A stretch of 64,000 bases of DNA, from NCBI RefSeq assembly GCF_034190915.1, contig NW_026947546.1, forward strand, positions 2,976,001-3,040,000, written 5' to 3'. This DNA comes from Cavia porcellus. Taxonomy: Eukaryota > Chordata > Mammalia > Rodentia > Caviidae. Below are positions 12,601 to 27,335 of this stretch, piece after piece (the first letter of the stretch is position 1; each line of letters begins with the position of its first letter). Below the pieces are notes generated by a model, which was not told where the DNA came from, did not search any database, and was given only the letters and a program-made list of their open reading frames with translations. Made by a program: the position numbers and the translations under genes.

Positions 12601-14658
12601 GTAACCTTCTAACCCTAACCCTAACCCTAGCCCTAACCCTAACGCTAAAACTAACCCTAACCCGAAACCCTAACCCTAACACGAAGCCTAACACTAACAC
12701 CTAACCCTAACCATAACCCTATCATTAAACCTAAAATTAATGCTAACCCTCTCCCTAACCCTAACCCAGACAAAAACCTAACACTAAACCTAAAACTATC
12801 CCTAACCCTAATCATAATACTGCGCCTAACACTAACCCTAAGCCTAACCCTAACCCTAATTTCTAACTCTAACCCTAACCAGAACAGTAACCCTAGTCTA
12901 TAACCTTAACATTAACCTTTACAATAACCCTAACCCTAACAGTAACACTAACCCCTAAGCCTGACCCTAACCTTATCCCTAATCCCTAAGCCTAGCTCTA
13001 ACAATAACACTAACTCTAACCATAACCCTAAACATAACTGTAAACCTAACCCTAACCATAACCATATTCTTATCACCTAACACATAACCCTAACCAAAAC
13101 CCAAACCCTAAAACTAACCCTAAACCTAATAGTAACCCTGAACCTATCAGTCTTCCGAAGCCTAACCCTGACCCTATCCCTAACACCTAACCCCTAAACC
13201 TAACCCTAACCTGCCCCTAACCCTAACCTTAAACGTAACCGTAAACCTAACCCTAACCCTAACCCTAACCCTAACCATTACACTAACACTAACACTAATC
13301 CTAAACTCTAACCCTAACACCCTAACCCTAACCCTAAACTGTAAAACCAAACACTAACCCTAACACAAAACCTAACCCATAATCTAAATCTAACCCGAAA
13401 CCAAATCCTAACCCTAACCCTAACCCTAACCCATAACAATAACCCTAACCCTAACCGTAACCCTAACCCTAACACTAACTTCTAACCTTAAACCTAACCT
13501 TAATCATAACCCTAAGACTAAATCTCACCCTAAACTGTAACACTAACCCTAAACGTAACCCTAACCCTAAACATAGAGCATATCATAACCCTAAACCTAA
13601 CACTAAACATAACCCAAAACCTAACCCTAACACTAAACCGAACATTAAAACCTAACCCTAACACTAACACTAACCCTAACCCTAAAACTAACCATAACCC
13701 TAACCTTAACCTTAACCCTAACCCCAACGCTATCCCTAAACCTGACCCTAAACCTAACCCTAATCTAACCCTAACCGTAACCATAACGCTAACGCTTACC
13801 CTTACCCTAAACTCTAACCCTAACGCTAACCCTAACCCTAATCTCTCACTCTAAATGCTAACAATAAACCTAACCCTAAACCAAACCCTAAATCTAAACC
13901 TAACCTTAATCATAACCATAACGCTAACCTAAACCGTAAACCTAGTTTTAACCCTAAGCCGAATACTAACACTAATCCATAACCCTAACCTTAACCCTTA
14001 CCATAACCCTAACACTAAATGTAAAACTAGCCCCTAACCCTAACACTAACACTATCCTTAATCCCTAACCCTAATCCTAACCCTACCACTAAAACTAGCC
14101 ATAACCCTAAATGTAACACCAACACTAAACGTAACCCTAAACATAACCTTAACCATATCCTTAACACCTAACCCCTAACCCTAACCCAAACCCTAAACCT
14201 AACCATAACCCTAACACTAACATTCATACTAAACCTAAACCCTAACCATAACCCTCACCTTAACGCTAACCCAAAACCTACCTCTAATCCCTATCCTAAA
14301 CCTAACCCTAACCCTAAACCTAACTCTAAACCGAACACTAACCGTAACACTAAACATAACCTTAACCCTAACCCTCCCTACCTATAACCATAACCCTAAA
14401 CCATAGTCTAACACTAACCCTAACTTTACCACTTAACCCTAAACCTTAAACCTAACCCTAATATCTAACACTAAACCTATCCCTAAACAAAGCCTAACCA
14501 TAACCCTAACTCTAACACTCAAAAACTAACCCATACCGAAACCATAACCCTATCAATAACACTAACCGTAGCCCTAACCCTAACTTCTAATTCTAACCCA
14601 AAGCCTTACACTATCCCTAACACTGAACCTAACCCTAACTGAAACCCTAACCCTAAAT

Positions 14659-17600
14659 CTAACATCTAACCCTAACCCTCGCCCTTACCCTAACCCAAAC
14701 CCCTACGCAAAACCTAACCCTAACCCTAACCCTAAACCTCACACTAACCCTAAACCTAACACTAACCCTAAACCTAACCTTAACCCTAACCCTAACCCTA
14801 ACCCTAACCCTAACCCTAACACTCACCCTAACCCTATCCCTCACCGCTAACCCTAACCATAACCATAACCCAAACACTAACACCAAAACCCTAACCCTAA
14901 TCATAACACAAAACCTCACCGTAACCCTAACCCTAACCCTAGCTCTAATCCTAACCTTCTAGCCCTGAACCTAACCCTAATCGTAACCCTAAACCTAACA
15001 CCCAGCCCTAACCCTAACACCTAACCCTAACACTAACCCTATCCCTAACCGTAAACCTAACGCTAACCCTAACCCTAACCCTAACCCTATCAATAAACTA
15101 AACCCTAGCCCTAAAACTATCCCTAAACCTAATCCTAGAACTGAGCCTAACGCTAACTCCAACTGTAAACTTAACGCTAATCCATAACCATAACCCTAAC
15201 CCAAACCCTAAAACTCACTCTAACCCTATCCCTACTCCCTAACCCGAAAACTAACCCTAACCCAAACACTAACCCCGAATCCCTAACCCTAAACCTAACC
15301 CGAACCCTAATCCTAAACTTAACCCTAAACCTAACCGAAAACCTAACCATAACACTAACCGTAATCCTAAGCCTAACCCTAAACCTAACACTAACACTAA
15401 CACAAATTCTTAACCCTAAACCTAACTCTAACGCTAACCATAATCCCTAACCCTTAGGATAAGCCTAACCCTAACCCAAAACCTAAACCCTATCCCTAAT
15501 CGCTAACCGTAACCATAACTTTAACCCAAACACTAACACCAAAACCCTAATTCTAATCGTAACACAAAACCTCACCGTAACCCTAACCCTAACCCTAGCT
15601 CTAATCCTAACCTTCTAACTCTAAACCTAACACTAATCCTAACACGAACCCTCACACTAACACCTACCCCTAACCCTAACCCTAACTCCTAACACTAACC
15701 CTAACCCTATCCCTAACCGTAAACCTAATGCTAACCCTAACCCTAACCCTAAACCTATCAATAAACCGAACCCTAGCCCTAAAACTATCCCTATCCCTAA
15801 GCCTAGAACTGAGCCTAAAACTAACTCTAACTGTAAACCTAACCCTAATCCATAACTCTAACCCTAACCCTATCCCTAAACACAATCTAACCCTATCCCT
15901 AATCCCTAACCCTAACCCTAACTCTAACCCAAACACTAACCCCGAAACCCTAACCCTAAATCTTACCCGAACCCTAATCCTAAACTTAACCCTACCCCTA
16001 ACCCTAAATCTAAACATAACCCTAACCGTAACCCTAAGCCTAACCCTAACCCTAACACTAACACGAACACAAATTCATAACCCTAAACCTAACTCTAACC
16101 CTAACCCTAATCCCTAACCCTTACAATAAGCCTAACACTAACCCAAAACCTAAAACCTATCCCTAATCGCTAACCGTAACCATAACCATAACCCAAACAC
16201 TAACACCAAAACTCTAATTCTAATAGTAACACAAAACCTCACCGTAACCCTAACCCTAACCCTAGCTCTAATCCTAACCTTCTAACTCTAAACCTAACCC
16301 TAATCCTAACACGAACCCTAACACTAACACCTACCCCTAACCATAACCCTAACCCCTAACCCTAACACTAACCCTATCCCTAACCGTAAACCCAATGCTA
16401 ACCCTATCCCTAACCCTAAACCTATCAATAAACTGAACCCTAGCCCTAAAACTATCCCTATCCCTAATCCTAGAACTGAGCCTAAAACTAACTCTTACTG
16501 TAAACGTAACCCTAATCCATAACCCTAACCCTAACCCTACCCCTAAACTCACTCTAACCCTATTCCTAATCCCTAACCCTAACACTAACCCTAACTCAAA
16601 CACTAACCCCCAAACCCTAACCGTAACGCTAACCCTAACATTAATCCTAACCTTCTAACCCTAACCTTAACCCTAGCCTTAACCCTAACGGTAAAACTAA
16701 CCCTAAACCGAAACCCTAACCCTAACCCTAAACCTAACACTAACACCTAACCCTAACCATAAACCTATCATTAAACCTAAACTTAATGCTAATCCTGTCC
16801 CTAACCCTAACCCAGAAAAGAAACCTAACCCTAAACCTAAAACTATCCCTAACCCTAATCATAATACTCAGCCTAACACTAACCCTAAGCCTAACCCTAA
16901 CCCTAATTTCTAACTCTAACCCTAACCAGAACAGTAACCCTAGTCCATAACCCTAACATTAACCTTTACAGTAACCCTAACCCTAACCGTAACACTAACC
17001 CTTAAGCCTGACCCTAACCTTACCCCTAATTCCTAAGCGTAGCTCTAACAATAACACTAACCCTAACCATAACCCTAAACATAACTGTAAACCTAACCCT
17101 AACCATAACCATATTCTTATCACCTAACCCATAACGCTAACCAAAACCCGAACACTAAACCTAACCCTAAACCTAATAGTAACCCTGAACCTATCAGTCT
17201 TCCGAAGCCTAACCCTGACCCTATCCCTAACACCTTACCCCTAAACCTATCCCTAACCTGCCACTAACCCTAACCTTAAACGTAACCGTAAACCTAACTC
17301 TAACCCTAAACCTAACCCTAACCCTAACCCTAACCCTAAGCATTACCCTAACACTAACACTAATCCTAAACTCTAAACCTAACACTTGCCCTAACGCTAA
17401 CCCTAAACTGTAAAACCAAACCCTAACCCTAACACAAACACTAACCCAAAATCTAAACCTAACCCGAACCCAAATCCTAACCCTAACCCTAACCCTAACC
17501 CATAACAATAACCCGAACCCTAACCGTAACCCTAACCCTAACATTAACTTCTAACCTTAACCCTAACCCTAATCATAACCCTGAGACTAAATCTGACCCT

Positions 17601-18684
17601 AAACTCTAACACAACCCCTAAACGTAACCCTAACCCTAAACCTAAACCATATCATAACCCTAAACCTAACACTAAACCTAACCCTAAACCTAACCCTAAA
17701 ACCTAACCCTAACCCTAAAACTAACCATAACCCTAACCTTAACTTTAACCCTAACCCCAACCCTATCCCTAAACCTGACCCTAAACCTAACCCTAATCTA
17801 ACCCTAACCCTAACCATAACCCTAACCCTTACGCTTACGCTAAACTCTAACCCTAACGCTAACCCTAACACTAATCTCTAACTCTAAACGCTAACAATAA
17901 ACCTAACCCTAAACCGAACACTAAACATAAACATATCCTGAACCCTAACCATAACGCTAACCCTAACCGTAACCATAGTTTTAACCCTAAGCCAAATACT
18001 AACACTAATACATAACCCTAACCTTAAACCTTACCATAACCCTAACACTAAATGTAAAACTAGCCCCTAACCCTAACACTAACACTATCCATAATCCCCA
18101 ACCCTAATCCTAACCCTAACACTAAAAGTAGCAGAAACACTAAATGTAACACCAACACTAAACGTAACCCTAAACATAACCTTAACCATATCCTTAACAC
18201 CTAACCCCTAACCCTAACCCAAACCCTAAACCTAACCATAAACCTAACACTAACACTAATGCTAACCCTAAACCCTAACCATAACCCTCACACAAACACT
18301 AACCCAAAACCTACCTCTAATCCCTATCCTAAACCTAACCCTAACCCTAAACCGAAACCTAAACCGTACACTAACCGTAACCCTAAACATAACCTTAACC
18401 CTAACCCTCCCTACCTATAACCATAACCCTAAACCAAAGTCTAACACTAACCCTAACTTTAACACTTAACCATAAACCTTAAACCTAACCCTAACATCTA
18501 ACACTAAACCTATCCCTAAACAAAGCATAACCATAACCCTAACCCTAACACTCTAAAACTAACCCATACCGAAACCCTAACACTATCAATAACACTAACC
18601 CTAGCCCTAACCCTAACTTCTAACACTAACCTTACACTATCCCTAACACTAAACCTAACCCTAACTGAAACCCTAACCCTAAAG
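14659..18684 (+). repeat. HOR unit 4 (alpha type, three S)
   Basis: The path is clean, with S tags near 15,050 (variant aacgctaacc), 15,719 and 16,387 (variant cccaatgct), spaced 669 and 668 bp. P is near 16,812 (variant acccagaaaagaaacc), K at 17,110, then V with cttccgaag, N near 17,407, F at 17,648, T near 17,974, and E to the end. The length of about 4.03 kb equals the 3.36 kb standard plus one S. Confidence 0.88.
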
Positions 18685-21600
18685 TTAACCTCTAATCCTA
18701 TCCCTAGCCCTTACCCTACCACAAACCACTACGCAAAACCAAAACCAAACCCTAACCCTAAAACTCACACTAACCCTAAAACTAACCCTAAACATAAAAC
18801 TAACCTTAACCCTAACCCTAAACCTAACCCTAACCCTACCACTCACCCTAACCCTATCCCTCATCGCTAATCCTAACCATAACCATAACCCAAACACTAA
18901 CACCAAAACTCTAACCGTAATCATAACACAAAACCTCACCGAAACCCTAACCTAACCCTAGCTCTAATCCTAACCTTCTAACCCTAACCCTAATCATAAC
19001 CCTAACCCTAAGACCTAACCCTAACCCTAACACCTAACCCTAACCCTAACACTATCCCTAACCGTAAACCTAATGCTAACCCTATCCCTAACCCTAAACC
19101 TATCAATAAACTAAACCCTAGCCCTAAAACTATCCCTAAACCTAATCCTAGAACTGAGCCTAACGCTAACTCTAACTGTAAACTTAACACTAATCCATAA
19201 CAATAACCCTAACCCAAACCCTAAAATTCACTCTAACCCTATCCCTACTCCATAACCCTAACCCTAACCCAAACCCAAACACTAACCCCGAAACCCAAAC
19301 CCTAAACGTAACCCAAACCCTAATCCTAAACTTAACCCTAAACTTAACCCTAAACCTAACCATAACCCTAACCGTAACCCTAAGCCTAACCCTAACCCTA
19401 AAACTAACACGAACACAAATTCATAACCGTAAACCTAACTCTAACCCTAACCCTAATCCCTAACCCTAACAATAAGCCTAAACCTAACCCTAAACCTAAA
19501 CCCTATCCCTAATCGCTAACCCTAACCATAACCATAACCCAAACACTAACACCAAAACCCTAACCCTAATCGTAACACAAAACCTCACCGTAACCCTAAC
19601 CCTAACCCTAGCTCTAATCCTAACCTTCTAGCCCTGACCCTAAACCTAATCCTAACCCTAACCCTAAAACCGAATCCTAACCCAACACCTAACCCTAACC
19701 CTAACCCTATCCCTAACCGTAAACCTAATGCTAACCCTACCCCTAAACCTAACCCTATCAATAAACTAAACCCTAGCCCTAAAACTATCCCTAAACCTAA
19801 TCCTAGAACTGAGCCTAACGCTAACTCTAACTGTAAACTTAACGCTAACCCATAACCATAACCCTAACCCTAACCCTAAACTCACTCTGACCCTATCCCT
19901 AATCCCTAAACCTAACCCTAACCCTAACCCAAACACTAACCCCGAAACCCTAACCCTAAACCTAAAATGAACCCTAATCCTAAACTTAACCCTACCCCTA
20001 ACCCTAAACCTAACCATATCCCTAACCGTAACCCTAAGACTAACACTAACCCTAACCCTAACACTAACACGAACCCCAATTCATAACCCTAAACCTAACT
20101 CTAACCCTAACCCTAATCCCTAACCCTAACAATAAGCCTAAACCTAACCCTAAACCTAAACCCTATCCCTAATCGCTAACCCTAACCATAACCATAACCC
20201 AAACACTAACACCAAAACCCTAACCCTAATCGTAACACAAAACCTCACCACAACCCTAACCCTAACCCTAGCTCTAATCCTAACCTTCTAACTCTAACCC
20301 TAACCCTAATCCTAACCCGAACCCTAACACTAACACCTACCCCTAACACTAACCCTAACCCGTAACCCTAATCCTAACCCTATCCCTAACCGTAAACCTA
20401 ATGCTTACCCTATCCCTAACCCTAAACCTATCAATAAACTGAACCCTAGCCCTAAAACTATCCCTCACCCTAATCCTAGAAATGAGCCTAAAACTAACTC
20501 TAACTGTAAACCTAACCATAATCCATAACCCTAACCGTAATCCTAACCCTAAACCTAACCCTAACATTAATCCTAACCTTCTAACCCTAACCCTAACCCT
20601 AGCCCTAAACCTAACGCTAAAACTAACCCTAACCCGAATCCCTAACCCTAACCCTAAGCCTAACACTAACACCTAACCCTAACCATAACCCTATCATTAA
20701 ACCTAAAATTAATGCTAACCCTGTCCCTAACCCTAACCCAGACAATAAACCTAACCCTGAACCTAAAACTATCCCTAACCCTAATCATAATACTCAGCCT
20801 AACACTCACCCTAAGCCTAACCCTAACCCTAATTTCTAACTCTAACACTAACCAGAACAGTAACCCTCGTCCATAACCATAACATTAACCTTTACAATAA
20901 CCCTAACCCTAACCGTAACACTAACCCCTAAGCCTGACCCTAACCTTATCCCTAATCCCTAAGCCTAGCTCTAACAATAACACGAACTCTAACCATAACC
21001 CTAAACCTAACTGTAAACCTAACCCTAACCATAACCATATTCTTATCACCTAAACCATAACCCTAACCAAAACCCGAACCCTAAACCTAACCCTAAACCT
21101 AATAGTTACCCTGAACCTATCAGTCTTCCGAAGCCTAACCCTGACCCTATCCCTAACACCTAACCCCTAAACCTAACCCTAACCTGCCACTAACCCTAAC
21201 CTTAAACGTAACCGTAAAACTAACCCCAATCCTAACCCTAACCCTAACCATTACCCTAACACTAACACTAATCCTAAACTCTAACCCTAACACTTGCCCT
21301 AACCCTAACCCTAAACTGTAAAACCAAACCCTAACCCTAACACAAACCCTAACCCAAAATCTAAAAATAACTCTAACCCAAATCCTAACCCTAACACTAA
21401 CCCTAACCCTTAACAATAACCCTAACCCTAACTTTAACCCTAACACTAACACTAACTTCTAACATTAACCCTAACCCTAATCATAACCCTAAGACAAAAT
21501 CTCACCCTAAACTCTAACACTAACACTAAACGTAACCCTAACCCTAAACCTAAACAATATCATAACCCTAAACCTAACACTAAACCTAACCAAAAACCTA

Positions 21601-22591
21601 AACCTAACACTAACCCTAACCCTAAAACTAACCATAACCCTAACTTAAACCTTAACCCTAACCCCAACCCTATCCCTAAACCTTACCCTAAACCTAACCC
21701 TAATCTAACCCTAACCCTAACCATAACCCTAACCCTTACCCTTACCCTAAACTCTAACCCTAACGCTAACCCTAACCCTAATCTCTAACTCTAAACGCTA
21801 ACAATAAACCTAACCCTAAACGGAACCCTAAACCTAAACCCAACATTAACCCTAACCATAACGCTAACCCTAACCGTAACCCTAGTTTTAATCCTAAGCC
21901 GAATACTAACACTAATCCATAACCCTAAACTTAACCCTTACCATAACCCTAACACTAAATGTAAAACTAGCCCCTAACCCTAACACTAACACTATCCGTC
22001 ATCCCTAACCCTAATCCTATACCTAACAATAAAACTAGCCATAACCCTAAATGTAACACCAACACTAAACGTAACCCTAAACATAACCTTAACCATATTC
22101 TTAACACCTAACCCTTAACCCTAACCCAAACCCTAAACCTAACCATAACCCTAACACTAACACTCATGCTAACCCTAAACCCTAACCATAACCCTCACCC
22201 TAAAGCTAACCCAAAAGCTACCTCTAATCCCTATCCTAAACCTAACCCTAACCCTAAACATAAACCTAAACAGAACACTAACCCTAACCCTAAACATAAC
22301 CTTAACCCTAACCCTACCTACCTATAAACATAACCCTAAAGAAAGTCTAACACTAACCCTAACTTTAACACTTATCCCTAAACCTTAACCCTAACATCTA
22401 ACACTAAACCTATCCCTAAACAAAGCCTAATCAAAACACTAACCCTAACACTCTAAAACTAACCCATACCGAAACCCTAACCCTGTCAATAACACTAACC
22501 CTAGCCCTAACCCTAACTTCTAACTCTAACTCGATCCCATACACTATACTTAACACTAAATCTAACCCTAACTGAAACCCTAATCCTAAAG
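18685..22591 (+). repeat. HOR unit 5 (alpha type, three S)
   Basis: S tags near 19,067, 19,727 and 20,392 are spaced 660 and 665 bp. P is near 20,739, K at 21,036, V with cttccgaag near 21,118, N near 21,316. F carries a variant (aacaatatcataaccc), T is near 21,882, and E ends the unit. The third S has the variants gaaatgagcc and cataatccataaccc, shared with the copy at 5,938-5,990, which links this lineage to the chimera in unit 2. Confidence 0.87.
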
Positions 22592-25500
22592 CTAACCTCT
22601 AACCCTAACCCTAGCCCTTACCCTAACACAAACCCCTACGCAAAACCTAAACCTAACCCTAAAACTAAACCTCACACTAACCCTAAACCTAACCCTAACC
22701 CTAAACCTAACCTTAACCCTAACCCTAACCCTAACCCTAACCCTAACACTCACCCTAACCCTATCTCTAATCGCTAAAACTAACCATAACCATAACCCAA
22801 ACACTAACACCAAAACTCTAACCCTAATCATAACACAAAACCTCACCGTAACCCTAACCCTAACCGTAGCTCTAATCCTAACCTTCTCGCCCTGACCCTA
22901 ACCCTAATCCTAACCCTAACCCTAATCCTAACCCTAACCCTAACACCGAATCCTAACCCTAACACCTAACCCTAATCCTAACCCTATCCCTAACCGTAAA
23001 CCTAATGCTAACCCTATCCCTAACCCTAAACCTATCAATAAACTAAACCCTAGCCCTAAAACTATCCCTAAACCTAATCCTCGAACTGAGCCTAACGCTA
23101 ACTCTAACTGTAAACTTAACGCTAATCCATAACCATAACCCTAATCCTAACCCTAAAACTCACTCTAACCCTATCCCTAATCCCTAACCCTAACCCTAAC
23201 CCTAACAGACACACTAACCTCGAAACCCTAACCCTAAACCTTACCCGAACCCTAATCCTAAACTTAACCCTACCCCTAACCCTAAACCTAACCATAACCC
23301 TAACCGTAACCCTAAGACTAACCCTAAACCTAACACTAACACGAACACAAATTCATAACCCTAAAACTAACTCTAAAGTTAACCCTAATCCCTAACCCTT
23401 AGGATAAGCCTAACCCTAACCCAAAACCTAAACCCTATCAGTAATCGCTAACCGTAACCATAACCATAACCCAAACACTAACACCAAAACCCTAATTCTA
23501 ATCGTAACACAAAACCTCACCGTAACCCTAACCGTAACCCTAGCTCTAATCCTAACCTTCTAAATCTAAACCTAACCCTAATCCTAACCCGAACCCTAAC
23601 ACTAACACCTACCCTTAACCCTAACCGTAACCCCTAACCCTAACCCTAACCCTATCACTAACAGTAAACCTAATGCTAAGCCTAACCCTAACCCTAAACC
23701 TATCAATAAACTGAACACTAGCCCTAAAACTATCCATATCCCTAATCCTAGAACTGAGCCTAAAACTAACTCTAACAGTAAACCTAACCCTAACCCAAAC
23801 ACTAAACTCGAAACCCTAACCCTAACCCTACCCCTAAACTCACTCTAACCCTATCCCTAATCCCTAACCCTAACCCTAACCCTAACCCAAAAACTAACCC
23901 CGAAACCTTAACCCCAACCCTAACCCTAACATTAATCCTAACCTTCTAACCCAAACCTTAACCCTAGCCCTAACCCTAACCCTAACCCTAACCCTAACCC
24001 TAAAACTAACCCTAACCCGAAACCCTAACCCTAACCCCAAACCTAACACTAACACCTAACCCTAACCATAACCCTATCATTAAACCTAAACTTAATGCTA
24101 ACCCTGTCCCTAACCCTAACCCAGACAATAAACCTAACCCTAAACCTAAAACTATCCCTAACCCTAATCATAATACTGAGCCTAACACTAACCCTAAGCC
24201 TAACCCTAACCCTAATTTCTAACTCTAACCCTAACCAGAACAGTAACCCTAGTCCATAACCCTAACATTAACCTTTACAATAACCCTAACCCTAACAGTA
24301 ACACTAACCCCTAAGCCTGACCCTAACCTTATCCCTAATCCCTAAGCCTAGCTCTAACAATAACACTAACCCTAACCATAACCCTAAATATAACTGTAAA
24401 CCTAACCCTAACCATAACCATATTCTTATCACCTAACCCATAACAATAAACAAAACCCGAACCCTAAACCTAACCCTAAACCTAATAGTAACCCTAAACC
24501 TATCAGTCTTCTGAAGCCTAACCCGGACCCTATCCCTAACACCTAACCCCTAAACCTAACCCTAACATGCCCTTAACCCTAACCTTAAATGTAACCGTAA
24601 ACCTAACCCTAACTCTAACCCTAACCCTAACCCTAACCCTAACCATTACCCTAACACGAACACTAATCCTAAACTCTAACCCTAACACTTACCCTAACCC
24701 TAACCCTAAACTGTAAAACCAAACTCTAACCCTAACACAAACCCTAACCCAAAATCAAACCTAACCCTAACTTAATCCTAACCCTAACCCTAACCCTAAA
24801 CCTAACCCATAACAATAACCCTAACCCTAACCGTAACCCTAACCCTAACACTAACTTCTAACCTTAACCCTAACCATAATCATAACCCTAAGACTAAATC
24901 TCACCCTAAAGTCTAACACTAACCCTAAACGTAACCCTAACCCTAAACCTATACCATATCATAACCCTAAACCTAACACTAAACCTAACCCAAAACCTAA
25001 CCCTAAAACTAAACCTAATCCTAAAACCTAACCCTAACCCTAACTCTAAGCCGAACCCTAAAACTAAGCATAACCCTAACTTTAACCTTAACCCTTACCC
25101 CAACCCTATCCCTAAACCTGACCCTAAACCTAACACTAATCTAACCCTAACCCTAACCATAACCCTAACCCTTACCCTTACCCTAAACTCTAACCCTAAC
25201 GCTAACCCTAACCCTTATCTCTAACTCTAAACACTAACAATAAACCTAACCCTAAACCGAACCATAAACCTAAAACTAAACTTAACCCTAACCATAACGC
25301 TAACCCTAACCGTAACCCTTGTTTTAACCCTAAGCAGAATACTAACACTAATCCATCACCCTAACCTTAACCCTTACCATAACCCTAACACTAAATGTAA
25401 AACAAGCCCCTAACCCTAACACTAACCCTATCCGTAATCCCTAACACCAATCCTAACCCTAACACTAAAACTAGCCGTAAACCTAAATGTACCACCAACA

Positions 25501-26034
25501 CTAAACGTAACCCTAAACATAACCTTAACCATATTCTTAACACCTAACCCTTAACCCTAACCCAAACCCTAAACCTAACCATAACCCTAACACTAACACT
25601 AATGCTAACTCTAAACTCTAACCATAACCCTCACCCTAACGCTAACCCAAAACCTACCTCTAATCCCTATCCTAAACCTAACCCTAACCCTAAACCTAAC
25701 CCTAAACCGAACACTAACCGTAACCCTAAACATAACTTAAACCCTAAACCTCCCTACCTATAACCATAACCCTAAACCAAAGTCTAACACTAACCCTAAC
25801 TATAACACTTAACCCTAAACCTTAAACCTAACCCTAACATCTAGCACTAAACCTATCCCTAAACAAAGCCTAACAATAACCCTAACCTTAACACTCAAAA
25901 ACTAACCCATACCGAAACCCTAACCCTATCAATAACACTAATCCTAGCCCTAACCCTTACTTCTAACTCTAACTCAAACCCTTACACTATCCCTAACACT
26001 GAACCTAACCCTAACTGAAACCATAACCCTAAAG
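22592..26034 (+). repeat. HOR unit 6 (first beta type, two S)
   Basis: S tags are near 22,996 and 23,660. A short extra block (about 23,786-23,832, aacccaaacactaaactcg followed by ccctaccccta) makes the second S longer. K is at 24,419. The V tail changes to cttctgaag, followed by acccggaccc; acccataacaataaac after K and cccttgttttaacc in T are further beta markers. From K to T this unit closely matches 27,626-28,530, at an offset of about 3.2 kb. Confidence 0.85.
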
Positions 26035-27309
26035 CTAACCTCTAACCCTAACCCTAGCCCTTACCCTAACCCAAAACCCTACGCAAAACCTAACCCTAAC
26101 CCTAACCCTAAATCTCACACTAACCCTAAACCTAACCCTAACTCTAAACCTAACATTAACCCTAACCCTAACCCTAACCCTAACCCTAACCCTAACACTC
26201 ACCCTAACCCTATCCCTAATCGCTAACCCTAACCATAACCATAACCCAAACACTAACACCAAAACCCTAACCCTAATCATAACACAAAACCTCACCGTAA
26301 ACCTAACAATAACCCTAGCTATAATCCTAACCTTCTAGCACTGACCCTAACCCTAATCCTAACCCTAACCCTAACACCTAAACCTAACCCTAACACGTAA
26401 ACCTAACCCTATCCCTATCCCTAACTGTAAACCTAATGCTAACCTTATCCCTAACCCTAACCCTATCAATAAACTAAACCCTAGCCCTAAAACTATCCCT
26501 AAACCTAATCCTAGAACTGAGCCTAATGCTAATTCTAACTGTAAACTTAACGGTAATCCATAACCTTAACCCTAACCCAAACCCTAAAACTCACTCTAAC
26601 CCTATCCCTAATCCCTCACCCTAACCCTAACCCTAACACAAACACTAACCCGAAAACCCTAACCCTAAACCTAAAACTATCCCTAACCCTAATCATAATA
26701 CTGAGCCTAACACTAACCCTAAGCCTAACCCTAACCCTAATTTCTAACTCTAACCCTAACCAGAACAGTAACCCTAGTCCATAACCCTAACATTAACCTT
26801 TACAATAACCCTAACCCTAACCGTAACACTAACCCCTAAGCCTGACACTAACCTTATCCCTAATCCCTAAGCCTAGCTCTAACAATAACTCTAACCCTAA
26901 CCATAACCCTAAACATAACTGTAAACCTAACTCTAACCATAACCATATTCTTATCACCTAACCCATAACCCTAACCAAAACCCGAACCCTAAACCTAACA
27001 CTAAACCTAATAGTAACGCTGAACCTATCAGTATTCGGAAGCCTAAACCTGACACTATCCCTAACACCTAACCCCTTAACGTAACCCTAACCTGCCCCTA
27101 ACCCTAACCTTAAACGTAACCGTAAACCTAATGCTAAACCTAACCCTAACCGTAACCGTTACCCTAAACATTACCCTAACACTAACACTAATCCTAAACT
27201 CTAACCCTAACACTTACCCTAACACTAACCCTAAACTGTAAAACCAAACCCTAACCCTAACACAAACCCTAACCCAAAATCTAAATCTAACCCTAACCCA
27301 AATCCTAAC

Positions 27310-27335
27310 CCTAACCCTAACCCTAACCCAGACAA
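27310..27335 (+). other. Join N to P that doubles P-Q-K-V-N
   Basis: N normally continues acccataacaataacc after a run of plain hexamers. Here acccagacaataaacc (P) follows instead. Both strings begin with acccа-like sequence after the hexamer run and share acaataa, a credible misalignment point. The same join is present at about 35,467-35,490 and, with small changes (aaaccagacaaaaaacc), near 44,290. It is thus older than the 8 kb duplication. Confidence 0.8.

Larger units (their letters stand above)
9411..14658 (+). repeat. HOR unit 3 (alpha type, two partial cycles fused)
   Basis: This unit holds two K tags (10,191 and 13,073) but one complete head-to-tail path. H fuses into S near 9,500; a short S leads to P (near 9,892), K, V and N (near 10,464). 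The array then jumps to the end of H/S near 10,600. S with an AAACT tract follows (tag about 10,738), then a jump back into H near 11,140, S tags near 11,420 and 12,067, and a truncated S at about 12,410-12,600. It ends with P, K, V, N, F (13,574), L, T (13,937) and E. Both jumps fall within runs of plain CCCTAA. Confidence 0.75.
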
